From Sarcocystis neurona (lineage: Eukaryota > Apicomplexa > Conoidasida > Eucoccidiorida > Sarcocystidae), in contig KL647292.1 in the NCBI GenBank assembly GCA_000727475.1, forward strand, positions 4,502,801 to 4,566,800: a stretch of DNA of 64,000 nt, in the 5' to 3' direction. Under the pieces are notes generated by a model. It did not search any database. It saw only the letters and a program-made list of their open reading frames with translations, and was not told the DNA's origin. The translations under genes and the position numbers were made by a program. Positions 11,001 through 24,500 of this stretch are shown here, piece by piece (position 1 is the stretch's first letter; each line of letters begins with the position of its first letter).

Positions 11001-12516
11001 CTGAGACACGCCGACGTGCGATTGTAAACCACACACGGACGGGGTGGCACACAAACTGCCTAGCACGGTTCATTAATGGAATTGGTACGGTGAATGGCGA
11101 CCAGGTACCTTTGAAAAGCTACCACTGAACAGCACAGTAAATTTGCCTTTCCACCTGGACTAAGTATTTTCAGCCGGTCTCTACAACGGATAAAGGAAAT
11201 AAGTGTAGACGGCCCTTAGTGTGCGTGTTCAGCCAGTGTCGTACATCACGCACCTGCGCCGTGTATCTGCCAATGCGCAGCAGAACACCATGTACCTGGT
11301 AGCCATTATACCACGGTAACAGCCAAGCAGGAGCACGAAGAAGATAGGAAAATGTGGGTACCACTAGACATACGTACCGTAAATACGTACACATCTTCCC
11401 CACAAGAAGGTGCACCATTCAGCAAGGGGAGGTGCACACTCGGCAGCGGCGAAGTCGAATGCACACACTGTACCCATTAGCACCGAGTTCCAGAATTTCA
11501 GCACGGAATTTCCGACGTTTTTTCTGCGTATCTGCTTCGCGCATGGTGAGTACAACGCTGAGCTGTCGGAGCCACCTGGAGGTACGCGATGCCCTCCCGA
11601 CTTCGCGTGTGCGCTAGAATGAAAGCAGTGTTGTGTATCGTAGTGAAGCGTAAAGGATGTTCATTTCACTTAGCCGGCGAGCTCTGACCAGACCATCAAG
11701 TCGATCGCTCTCGTACACACCTGCGGATCAATCGAAGGCTTTACGTCAACGGTCGTTCGCGTAAGGCGTGGGCTGTGGGTCGAAATGTCACCCTTGCTTG
11801 CGCGCTTACCAGTAACTAGCTCGACGTGGTCCGGTGTGCCTTTTTCTTGGATGCTCTCTTGCGCCGTAATCTCTCACACGTGTTTGGAGGGAGTAGAACT
11901 AACGCCGTCGTCGACCAGTTGAATCGGTGTGGGTGGAATCAATTGTAAAGAGTAGCCAGCCCTCCGGTGTGGAGCTCCCCGTGGGTGATGGTGGTGGCTA
12001 TTATAGATTGAACATTGCATGTAGGAGGCTGCTCACGTTTACTTAGAAGACTGGTGCCTTCCGTGTGTTCTCTTCCTTGCACGTGTCCTCTAATTCTGTC
12101 GGTCCCGCCTGCAGTGAACTTCTTTGAGAACCCCACTTGTTGAAATGCTGTCTACGTTACGTCGGTGCATATATTTGGACTAGAATAGATGTCGATAATC
12201 CTTCAACGTTTAGTGCTCGCCATTCGAATAGCTTGTACGTCGTGTTACCAGGAAACATAACCCAATGTCGCGGTCTGTGCAATGCGCCCACTTTTCTCAA
12301 ACGCAGCGAGAGCCGATGAAATGATTCTGTTCCATGGCCACCGATACTCTGGCATTGCCTTGATCTGATAATACACATTTTCGTAGCATAATTGATACTG
12401 ATGCGCATTGTATCGGCAAAGGACGGCAGCGTGCTAGCGACGCATCAAGCCTTCACAATATACACGGACCACGTGTCGATAAGGTGGCTAAACCGTGTCT
12501 CCAGAAAATCGGCAGC
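8058..12516. other. spacer between divergent RPE and PDI genes
   Basis: A 4.5-kb stretch between two divergently oriented genes, so it should hold both promoters. It has fewer microsatellites than the rest of the window. I see several modest open frames but none with a recognisable family; the best exon-like piece is 10104-10196 on the minus strand. Two donor-like sites on the plus strand (gtatgt at 8524 after a Ser/Ala-rich frame, and gtatat near 9926) hint at an unrecognised split gene but no chain could be built. Confidence 0.4.
10104..10196 (-). CDS. possible first exon, 31 codons, product not recognised
   Basis: Minus-strand ATG in a strong context (caaaATGG) opens 31 codons that end exactly at a consensus donor, gtgagt, in phase 0. 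The peptide begins MAAAVFVMENSFPNYHGAFN and continues with an Ala/Cys-rich hydrophobic piece ending AVMCHD. Start context, amino-acid texture and donor together make it look like a genuine first exon of a minus-strand gene whose later exons would lie below 10.1 kb. I could not find them: frames near 8.8-9.5 kb are open but show no motif. No family was recognised. Confidence 0.3.
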
Positions 12517-15500
12517 ATGTGTTCAACCTACGAGGTCAAAGGTTTCGCGCGTGTCGCGAGCCGCTCCCGCTGCCCTCTTTTTTGTTTATTAGTTGTTCTC
12601 GTTGTACTCTCCGCTGGTGAGGACCCTCGGCAGCTCACGTACAGCAAAAATTTCGCAGGACAACTTCGTGGTCTTTCAGTCCCTCAGCTGCTTGCAGCGG
12701 AAGCAGCCAAGAAGAGGAAACGGGTGTTGGAAGTGCGTAGAGATCCCGAGACAGGAGCACTGATTTACCCTCAAAAACCACTGAAGAAAAAGTCGAAAAC
12801 TCCGCTGGTTGCACCTCATCCGATACGCATATTGAAGAAGGATTCTTTTCAAACGTTCTTGGACCTACATAAGAAAGTGCTTGTGTACTACCACGCGACG
12901 GACACGTAAGTATGCCTTTCACCGTCAAAACCGTTATTTGGCCGAAAGCATGTGCAGGTGGTAGGCGTTGAAATGATACACACACTACATTTTATGTAGG
13001 ATCGCCACAAAAGTGCGAAGAAAGACACGGAAGTCAAGACTTCAGACACAGGGAAAGAGTCAGCAGCGCAAAACAGCGGATACCTTCGTAAGGCTCCAGT
13101 GTTTGTCGGCAACCAAAGACGCATACAGGATGCTTGTGGCCCACTTAAAGGAAGATACACATCACACCTGTGCGTACTTTACGTTTCTGCCGAGCGCGGC
13201 AGCACGTCAGAAGTGGCACGTCCTACAATGTGTGTTGACGGCACAATTGCAGAGCCACACAGCCTACAAATGACATGGCGCAGTCGAGCGTTGTGTTCGG
13301 AGACACGGGCTACGGCAAGGAAATTAGCTGAATCCTGCAGATGTAGACGGTGTGGTATCTGCGTAGAAGAGCACACTACCAATTTCAGGTTGCTTCTGTG
13401 TGCCCTGATAACTTTCGCACCGATTTACTCAGAAAAAATCGCCCACACCAGTTGTCTGCACTAATATTGGGGCTCAGTTTAATGTTTTCCAAGAAAATTC
13501 TCATCGAGTCAATAATGTGCGTGAGTACTTTTCCACACACTCCCTTAGACACTCGTTCGTTTCACAGGTGAAAACACATGTCGCCACAAGTCGATGCAAA
13601 ATAGTCGACATATTGCTAAATTTTCAGGAAAGCTTATCACATTGGTACATGCCGAGTGACTTGTGCTCGCAGCAGTCACGTAAGGCCCGAGCCATTTGGC
13701 ACGACAGTAGCACGACGATCTTGTACAGGCGGGTACAAAATCTTAGACTGAAGAATTTGTGTATCGAGTTTCCGTCAGAATGCACACGGACACGTCTTTC
13801 TTAGTACAGTTAAGAGTATTTCAGTGATTAAGAATGCACCCCTGCAAAAGCACAGTCGAGGCCTGTTTCCGCTGCACGATACACGAAAGAAGTGTAATTA
13901 TGCGAGTGCAGTTTCACCGTTATCAACGCACGTGAAGCTGATTTGGAGTGTGTGTCACCCGCCTTGAGCGCGTGATAGCTGGGGACCGTTTCTCAGACTT
14001 CTAATGTGCGTGAGGAAAGATGCCCGCTTGTGAACAAGCTCGGCAAATGTTCAGTTCGTTGCACACAACCATGTTAACTTAGCAGGATGTGAAGTATGTG
14101 GAAGCAGAGCTCAGTGTGCCCTACATTTGATGTGTCACTGCACAGAAGTCCCTGTGTAATACGTGGTAAGTTCCAATGTGGTCGTCAGAATACAGCACAC
14201 ACTCCAGTATGTCACGAAAGACGAGTCCCATGCTGTGCGGCAGAAGACAGCACTTTTATAAGACTACTCAGTGTATGAGAGTGTCAGACCTGATATTCAA
14301 GCTAGCGGTAAACAACAGCGTGGTACGGGTGCGTACGTGCGTACTGATTATCGTTGTAGGGGCAATTTTCGTCTTACACAAGGGTATACACATACCAGTG
14401 CTTGGCTTAGAAGTAGGCTGCACTTAACATGGTTTCGCCTGAACGTGTATCACTTGTGGTGTTCGGGGCCCTTTGCCCAGCACACCTGCATTGTTCAACA
14501 ACGCACGCAACCTCTGGTTCAAAGATTAGCGTAGTCACAGTGGCGGTAATGTTGAAAAGTCAGACTATGCTAGGAATTATAAACGTTACCATTTATGCGA
14601 CACTCAGGTGCCCGAAGTGCGCAGACGTGCGCCGGGAGATCGATGAGGTGAATGAGGGCCTCATCAAGTACTTCTACGCGACCACACTGGCGCAAGTCGA
14701 TGTTGCGACAGAGGGCGTACTCGCCAGTCAGCAGGATGTGCAAAGAGTACCGGCACTCCTGTTTTATGAAGAAGGCACCAGAAGCCCGCCAGAAACGTAC
14801 TACGGGAAGTGGACTGCGAAGCGAATTCTCGACTGGGTGAGGATTGCCTGGTATACGAATTCACAATTTATGAAGCAAGGGAAGATACCAGAGGTGACGG
14901 CAGCAAGTCGGCGAATGGAGGGTATTCCGGACGAGAGCACGGAGATCGTAGATAGACGACCCCATGGCAACAAAAGCAATACACACATCTCTCTCTTTAG
15001 AATTGCATACCTATGCATGTAGTTATATGTACAGGAGCGAGGGTGGGAGAATTACATGTACGGGCGGCAACTCCGCTAGGGAAATTGGATATTTATGGGG
15101 TCAGTACGACGAGCAGCATAGAGCAGTTCACGGTGCTGGAAGTCGGGGGAGATTATCTAGACAAAAACCACAGTGTACGGAGTACGCAGGTAGCCCCCAG
15201 TGGGTCAAGGAATACATCGTGTAGGGTGAGCAAAAGTGAAGCTGATGTCAATTGCTCACGGCGCTTCAGACGAATGGGTCTGTGCCTGAGTCAGTGGAGG
15301 TGACAGCGTAGGAGGTTGTGCGACTGGAGACACATGTTTCGCCCTGCTTATAGGAATAGAGGTAAACGGCTAGCGACGTTTTGAGACAAGGTTGCGTCTA
15401 ACGCCGTCTTCAGCTGCAAAGACACCCCCGCGGCGGCCAACGCGACTTTGATCAAAATCGCGCCTTCCTGTCTTTTTGACCCATTTGCGCTCGAGAGTAC

Positions 15501-18500
15501 GTGCACACACGTATACACATATACGCTCGTCTAACAAGTACGTAGAGATACACATATGTGTTTGACGTTATGGTAAGGGTATGTGTTTGTGTGCACTGAT
15601 GTGTAAAGACCTATACTGATGAGACACACCGTATTCTTGCTGATTCAACAGTGCAAACGTGCTTGATGAGAGACAGAGCAACAGCGAGTCATGTACAATG
15701 AAGGCAACAAACGTCTTGTACAGCCGTGTAACATTTGCACTGGCCTGTGCAGCCTCTTCATCCGGGGACTTATCTCTGCTTCTGCGTAGATGCACCTATA
15801 TATATATATATATATATATTATTTTTACTCGGATGTATAGTCAAATACGTCTGCTTCAGAAGGTGTCCGCCGATGTAGGTATGAGCGTTCGCTACGTTGA
15901 GCTTGTACAACTATCATACTCGCCTCTGTCAGCGAACATTCTGTCCGCGTCTCTGCATGTTGAACTTGTTAAAGTAACGGCTGCATACACACCGACAAGT
16001 AACAGTGTACTAACATAGATGAACACACACATGCACTGAGGAAGACATATTTATAAATGTGTATTTTTTCCCTTCGGTGGATAGAAATGTGCATATATAT
16101 ACACACACGTGCACTTATCATTTTGTGTGGCTAGACTTGGCGGGCGCGTCTGCAGGTGTGAGTATATCTACAGGTTCGTCGTCAAGATGGTTCCTTCATC
16201 CGATACCTAGCAGCAGCGCGTTTAGGAGACAAAGCGCCAATGTCGGCAGAAGACGAGGAAGTTGCCCTCAAAACAGCAGCAGCAAATTCCCCCTTTGTCA
16301 CAGCCTTCGCCTACGTAGTGCCTGGCAGTGCGAAGGAAAAACTCATAAGAGATATAGCAAGTGACAATTCCAAATTGCGAGGCACGCTGGTGCACGTTCT
16401 TCCTGTGCAAGAGGCTAAGGATGCCAGGGTTGAAGTGCACAAAGCCCACCTGGTAAGAGGCACCCAAATAGAGGACGACAAGACAAACCAAACACTGTCT
16501 TTCTTTGATGCGGGACTAAATGATGTACACATCACACATGTGCTCAGGTCTCACTGCAGGCCCCTTCATCGTGTGGGATTAAGAAACTAGGAATGCAGAC
16601 CAAAATTCTGCTTTTGGGGGCGTTGTTTACGAGAGATAATGTATATATATATATACATATATGCATACACACATATGTGGGGCACTACATATGGGTACAC
16701 ATATTAAGCCGTTAAGACTGCTTCGAACGCATATTCGGCGGGGCGGAACAACGTGTACGCGATGTTCCGCTTCTGCCTTAATCAACGCCGGCAGCAAACA
16801 GTACCCTTATGTAGGTACATTCGTAGGGAGTCTCGGACACGCTTGTCTGCGCGAGGCGATCGGCACCCAGGCTCTCCTCTACTCCTTCTTGGCCTTCTGT
16901 CATGTTCCTAGTAAATACATGGGTTTCTGCACACATCTCTCCATAACAGCGCATAAAGAGTAGCAGTCTACACACATACGGGCCAACACATCCATTCATA
17001 CATGCTGGCGCACAAACATGCACAAGCAGGTGCGCGCAGTACTTCGTGCGAAGCTGCCGCGCTCTGCAGATTACTGCTGCCTACCTCAACGTCATATACT
17101 GCGTACGTACACACGGAGCTGCGCACAGTGCTATTCATCCAGCTCCTACCCCTGGGATGCACCCCAAGCCACATATTTCAAGACCTGTCTGCAGATCCAT
17201 TTTACGAACGCAGGCGCCCAGGTTCATACACGCATGTCTGCACGTGTATGCACATACAAACATGCACGTGTGAAGACATACAATTGTGTGTAGATCCAGA
17301 AGTCAGATGAGTATTTGCGGACAGTGTGAAGCAGCCTCATTTCGCCCGATGAGTGAGCGCAGGAGACACACAGTAATGCATCAAGTAGGTGTACATGTAG
17401 AGGAATTCTGTACTGAAAACTAGAGGTTTGGCTGTCTGCAGCTGCAGTCGTAGGAATTACGGGAAAATTGGAAGAAATTTTGAGGTACCCATGTTCATAG
17501 TGATGCAGCGACGCCACCGTAGACAGTGACGTACACATAAAGATGTTTTGTTTATTAACCTCTGCCGGCCTACTTGCAGAGAACTGCTGCAGGCTACACA
17601 ACGTACGACAGTCGACTCTATCTTTCTGAAGCTTTGGTCCGCAGAAAAGTCGCTGCAGGCAATCACGTCACGGTTATTTGTTCAGGGAGCACTGCTGTCG
17701 TCGTCTTCAGGCTTAGACAACGGTATTTCAAAAACTCTGCGGAAAGCAGTTATCGAACTGGTCCCTCGCACACACGGGCGTGTGCGTGTTTGGGTATGTG
17801 CGTAGCTCAAGCTTCCCATTTGCACAGGTAGACCGTGAGAAGGTCTTTCCACGACACAAGTGACAAACGTCTTTTCCTGCTGGAAAATACATATAGGTGC
17901 ACACCAGTTGAAGGTGGCTGGTGCGAACCGCACATACCACATAATGTGGTCACCTCGAACTTCGCACCCTTCATTAGAACAGTCTGAAAACTCGTGTGTG
18001 CCCACCTGGATTCAACGATGTCACGCAACACTGTGACGAGGGCGAACAACAAATATAAGCCTGCGAGTGTATCAACTCTGCTTTGCAGCCCTACGACTTA
18101 TATGAAGAGGAGAAAGTAATAGACTATGGGCCTTCGAAATGGTCTAAGAACGAGTTACAGCGCATTCTGTGGGAGGCCCAGCAACGCGTCATCTACCCGC
18201 AGGCAGACGATTGTAAGACTCTACTTGTGTGCGTTACACTGCTTGATATCCTGATTCCGGCACTGTTACTGAATTATAAACTTAAGCCAAATCGCTTGCT
18301 AAGTTACGTTGATAGTTTGTCTATTGTCTTTAGGAAAGCGTGTCCGCTGATCTGCACCAGTGTACATATATATATATATATATATCTATCTATGTATGCT
18401 TTTATATGAGCTCCATATATGTCAGTACCCCTTGTATTACCTGCTCTGCTGGTCTCGGAACATGGTGTACGAAGCCATATAAATATGTGCACGTGTCGGA

Positions 18501-18503
18501 AGT

Positions 18504-18544
<41 letters not shown>

Positions 18545-21500
18545 GTGTGTGCATGTAAAGCTATACACATCCATGTATGTGTGATATATATACATACTCT
18601 GATGTGGACCTCACTGGGCCTCATTACGTCCCTGTGAGTGTACGCTCATGCGGATGCTCATGCTGATTGATAGCAGGAGGGCACGTATTATGTCGTCGCC
18701 TTTTTTCGACGAAGCGTGGCCGCTTCGTATTGATAAATATGTCCGTACAGAGCCACACACGAGAGAGGATGTAGTGGCGACTATTTCATTCATAAGCGTG
18801 CATAGAAGAGAGCCAGTAAGAATGTTCACCAGTGTGGAAGATCGTGACTCTGTCTTCTCCGATATGTTGATCGAGGCAACTCAAGGGCATCAATCAAGTG
18901 TTTTTGCCTAGTTTGCTTCTCCTCTGTTAATCCTCTTTGCTGTGTGGGGTAGGTGCATGTGCGATTCAAAACTACTCTCGTTGTATGCACGTAGAAAGTT
19001 CGTTTGCGAAGTAGCAGCCTTATACTTCACGAAGGCCAGCAGGTGCGCTGTGTTTTTCTCAGGCGTCTTCAGGCAGACGCCGGTGTCAACACGCAACTGC
19101 ACGCCAGGAATCAACGAAGTGCGTAGCGGTGTCCACATCTCCACGTCCACCTTTTTGATGTCTAATTCAAAGTTGCACGGGCTATTTACTTTGAGAAAAG
19201 AGGTGTTTACTGATGTGTATGCAGCCGTGGATTGCGTATATCCTCGATACAAATAGGCAGTCGTTCTACCAGCGTGTAAACTGGCATACACTTACGAGTG
19301 CAGAGTCCTAGCGAGTCCTAAGAAAGTTGTGCTAAATTGTCTGCCGTTGTATGGGTACCGCACTCATACATACGTAGAGAGAGAGGATGAAGATGCATGA
19401 AAGTGTGAAAGTGTACCTGCCCTCGTTTCTTCAGAAGTACGCCAGAATTTGCTCACGTACACGAGCAAGCAGGCATGTGCATTACGTTGTGCAGACATTT
19501 GTGGGCCTGTACACACACGTGCACGTATACGTATGTGTGTCCCTCTACTTGTGACAGTGGTTGATGAACTCGCCGGAAAAAAATCGCTTGCAACCATTCT
19601 GTTCGATGAGCACAACAGCGACCACCAGGAATACGTGGACCTCTTCCTCGACTACGCGCAGGATCTAAAGAATGAAGTAAGTTACCCGCGAATATCAAAG
19701 TCGCACAAGTCGGCGTCCTTCGTACATGTATATATCTGCATAAACACACACGAAAAGTATAGGGACTAGTACGTACACGTGTATTAATGCTCGTGGTGCA
19801 GGGTTTGGTCTTCTGCAGCATCTGCGCAACAATAGTACAGAACATGGATATATGTGTAAGCGTACACGTGTACGCCTACGCAGGATGCAATATGTACATA
19901 TATATAATATGTGTAGGGTTTTTACACATAAATGACCTGCAGACAAGTGGTGCATGGGGAAAAAACACGATTAATGGCTGCAGATATCATGTACTGGATA
20001 GTTCTTACTTGTCCTCCTCTGCGGCAGATGGTGTTCACTTTTCTTTCACAAAGAGAGGCACGCAAGATGGAGAACTACATGGGCCTTGAGACCGGCTGGC
20101 CAACGCTGCTCGTAACCGAAGCACCTCAGCTAGGCCGCAAAAACGTTCTGGAATCAGGCAGCTACACGTACCATACCGGACCGAAGAAATACAAGCTGAA
20201 CGGCCCCTTCAACTGGGGGGCTGCTGAGTAAGTATGAAAGTATGCGTACGTAGAGAAGCGTACTAGCATATCTATGCCTGCTAGTACACACTAGAAAGAA
20301 TTTGCCCGCTTCGTGTGTTCAAAGACTGATGAGCTGCAGGGAGGTGTGTGTGCACAGACATTTAAGAGAAGTGTATACCGTTGAAGCGCACGTAGAAGTA
20401 GATTCACGAAAGAAGTCCGATCAAAGACGCTGCAGGGAGACGTCTACGCTGGAAAAATAAAGAGCTGGTCTTGCGATACGCACGTATAAGGATATGTTCG
20501 TGTACACACGCACGAATACATATCGCGTTTGTACGTAGGACGCGGGCGGTGCTAGGCGTGTGTATCCATTTATGCGGAAGGGCATCAACACATAGTCTTC
20601 ACTGCGCACAGGTTTGAGCTGCAGGAGCAGCACCATAGCTTGTTGACACATTGCTGCACAAAGGTTTAACGTCAAACTGCAGGATATACGAGTGCAAGCA
20701 AATGCGGAGCGTCGAGCTCCCAATGTCTGGGTAAGCCTGTCAACGCTGGCTAAGAGTACTGGATCACTGGAGTGTATTCCTCTGAAGAGAAATTTTTTAC
20801 ACCTCCAGACTTCTTTGTACATATGAAAGCATATACGTATCTATCTATCTATCTATCTATCCATAAATATGTGCGTATATACATATATATATTTATATGC
20901 AAGCATATGCATTCGAGTCAGTACCGGAAGAAACTTTTGTAGAAGCCTTCATGTACTTAGCGTCGTGTGGAGAGTAAATTGCTCCAGGACAAGGCATGAA
21001 TATTGGCAACCAATATTCAGGCTTTTGTCCTTGCGCTGCTGCGCTTTATCTATTTACCTGTCTTCATCAAGTACCCCATTGGGTTTTTCGTCTAATGTAT
21101 GTGCGTATGTAAGTTTAAAGGCATAGATGTCTCTTTGTACACGGTGCTGTCTGCCGGTTTTTTCCGGTATGTGTACATATATGTATCTGTGTATACTTCT
21201 TTTAACATTTTATTCCGTCCACGGAGCTCTGTCTCATCTTCCTTCACTAGATCTTTGCATCCCTACATCTACTGCTGCTTTCCTCCTCTCGTTCTGCTCC
21301 TTTCTCTGTAGACGTACACATGCAGAGCCTTACTCCTTTCCCCATAAGAACTGTGGAATTCTGCAGTGTGTGTCACCTTTTCCCTTACTGTTTGATTTCG
21401 TTGGTCACGTTTTCCCTTGCGTCCGCCTGATATACCATATGCTTTCCTTATCAGCGACTGAAGGCGTAGCTACTTAATAACACGGGCGTAAGATCGCTAT

Positions 21501-24500
21501 AGCTTGAGCTGTCTGAACTTGGTGTACTCGATGCTCTGCTTGGTTTGTCTGTGCTAACTATTCGTACACCCTTCCTGACACTGGTGTCTACGAGACTGTC
21601 GCATTCGCTATGTCTTCATCATATGGGACGGCTGGAGACGAGAACATTCGGTATTTTTGCCATAAGGCGGTTTCTGCTGATGTATGATGCTTCAGTATGT
21701 CGTGTACGTGTCTGCTGCATTTTGATGTGTGAACACAGTGCCTGCCTGCAGTTGCCGTCTCCATCTTCTGTTCTTTGCTTGTGTTATGTGGCCACCTACG
21801 CCAGCCTCTTTTTTCACAACTACAAAGAAAAGCGACTGCCAGCAGCATATCGGTCAATTCTTCCTCCCGAACGCACGTGGGATATCGTCGACGCTGATAT
21901 TAAAGATTTCTGCCACCAGAATCTTAAGTCGCTTTTGGGGGGCTTAGGAAAGTGGATCTTTATTCTGTACTACGACACCTTAGGGTAAGCAACTTTACAC
22001 AAACCGTTAGAGCTACGTTAAAACATCTGTTTCGCTGTGTCGCCTCCCTGTGTATCAAAAGATATAGACGTCACAATGACGTACGTATTAGGTACAAGTG
22101 CTTCCAGATACGTGCAATCTTAACGACGCTACTGGGGAGAAAACAACGGGTGTCGCCGAGCACCACGGACAGTTGAACGTGTATGAATAATACTTAGTCT
22201 CTGACGCGCCGTTCATCCATACCATATATATATGTATATGTTTATACATATATGGATATGTGTAGAAGGAGAGGTAGATAGACAGATAGATCCACGTGGA
22301 CATACAGCTGCTAATCTCAGTCTCATTATTCAGTTCGGACTCAGACGTCATCAACACTTTTGCTGTCCAAGATCAGCAGATATGTGCAATCTGAACGACG
22401 CTACTGGGGAGAAAACAACGGGTGTCGCCGAGCACCACGGACAGTTGAACGTGTATGAATAATACTTAGTCTCTGACGCGCCGTTCATCCATACCATATA
22501 TATATGTATATGTTTGTACATATATGGATATGTGTAGAAGGAGAGGTAGATAGACAGATAGATCCACGTGGACATACAGCTGATAATCTCAGTCTCATTA
22601 TTCAGTTCGGACTCAGACGTCATCAACACTTTTGCTGTCCAAGATCAGCTGTGCGCGCGAGCCCTCTTTCGTGGATCCTGGAAGATCACTTCTAAATGTC
22701 GAAAATTCGACACAGTGTGAGGATCTCTCAGTTGCGCCCGCTCTTTCTCTGCAGTTATACTTTTTCTTGTCGAAGTATGTCACCCTGGGGTAAAGAAAGC
22801 GGACTATCAAATCCAGCCATCTACAGTACACTTTTACCTCCATTTTCCGCAGGTGCGACGCCTGTGAAGCGGCGATGAAGGTTTTGGTTGACGTGGGACG
22901 CCGTGTGAAGAATTGGACTGTCGTAAGAATTCAATATCACACTCTTTTCTCTGCTATTGTGGCTTTCCTGTTTGCCACTTCTTTCTGTGACTGGTCTCTC
23001 TGTCCACTTTGGCTGTTACCTGCGGTTCTGCTTCCGTGTATATCTGTCTCCTACATTCCGCTCTTCCCTCCCTACACTGTTGTCTCCTTTCCCTTCCGCT
23101 GCCGGACAGTCCTCCCGGCACGCTTCCCTGTGCCTATGCCTTCCGGGCCCTTTTCTTCCAGCTACCCGCCTTCTTTTGTGGATTTCGTCTTCAGTGACGT
23201 GGTACGATGCTCAGGCATTCCTCTGTTCACTTGTGCCACATCATTTGTACTGTTGACGCACAAGCAGACCAGGCAGCATGCACGAGCCGTCGCTACATTC
23301 TTTGCTTGCATATCGCCCTGCAGCTGAATCACTACCACTTGCAGCAGCGACAACACGTGCGATGGTAGCAGCAAAGAGAGAGAGGCGCCGACTAGCGTAG
23401 CAGGTGGTCTCGGCCTTCATGCTGTGGTGCACGGAGACCACTGCGCCACTACCCTGGATTACCGGGAGTCTCCAGCGCTTTCCCTGCTGGGTTTACATTT
23501 CTATGCATTTACCGCATACGTACTCGGAAGGCAACACGCGTGTCTATTCACTTCGTTGTGTCTAGTACGACGACAAGTTTTGATTCTTTATCGCACGTAG
23601 CCAGCAGAGGGATTTCGTACGGAGTTTCTTGCTCGTGTGCTACATACAATAGTCAGCGTTAGCATCAAAGCGCAAGGCTCAACTTGTTTACGCGGGAGTG
23701 TGTCGACTTCTCGATATTGGTTAGGGATGTCGCTCATTCCATGCAAAATCAGGTGCCATCATGTGCTTGTATGTGCTGGGTCAGCGCTGCTGCTGCGGCG
23801 TCTCACTCTCGTCCTCCTGCAGCGCCAGGGCGCAGCCGGAAGGCAACTTTCGTAACTGTAGAGTTGCAAATAGAGGGAACACTTCTCAATCCTTGAGCGT
23901 AGAAACACACGTAAATGTGTGCGTGTCTTTGTCAATGCCATAGTTGTGAACGCACCGGTCTGAGCAGGCAACAGAAAGCTGTGACCGCTTTTGTGCCGCA
24001 GAAAGACGTGGTTATCGGTCGGTTTCCGGCAGACCTGAACGATCCCGTCGACGCAGCCTCTACGCTACAGCGTCCTCTTCTCATTGGGTATCCCCCAAGT
24101 AAGTTCTAACGCGTACAGGCGGACGTGGGTGTTACCACACGTGCAATCGTAAGTATAACTTTGCGCATTCACATATATATATATATATATGTATATATAT
24201 ATGTATATATATGTAAGCAACTCTACCATGTTTGATATATATATATATAACACCACCAACAGTACAATTATACATATATATGTATATGTATATATGTGTG
24301 TAACGTACCGCCTAATACATGCATCTAAACCTTCACGTTCGTGTATTCACATATATATATATATATATATGTATATGCTTGCATATTGATTTATGTCGGA
24401 TACAAGGGTAATCACTATTTTTTCTGTAGTGGAACGGCACGTGTGCCACATGTATGGGCAGGTTACGTGAACTCTACCTCAAGCGACGACAGAGAGTCTC

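Noticed and set aside
13092..13169. Possible extra exon of the disulfide isomerase between exons 1 and 2 (reads LQCLSATKDAYRMLVAHLKE).
   Set aside because: It has an acceptor-like start, but ends in a phase that does not fit exon 2, and it would separate the beta strand from the CPKC motif. Direct joining of 12905 to 14608 restores the thioredoxin motif exactly.
18648..18911. 87-codon plus-strand frame in the intron after exon 4 of the disulfide isomerase.
   Set aside because: Exon 4 joins exon 5 in frame without it and gives a normal b' domain start; the frame has no thioredoxin-fold features.
24432..24463. Possible exon between exons 9 and 10 of the disulfide isomerase (after tttctgtag).
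   Set aside because: Exon 9 joins exon 10 directly in phase and yields the expected GYPPTGEKL segment; an insert here would disrupt the fold.
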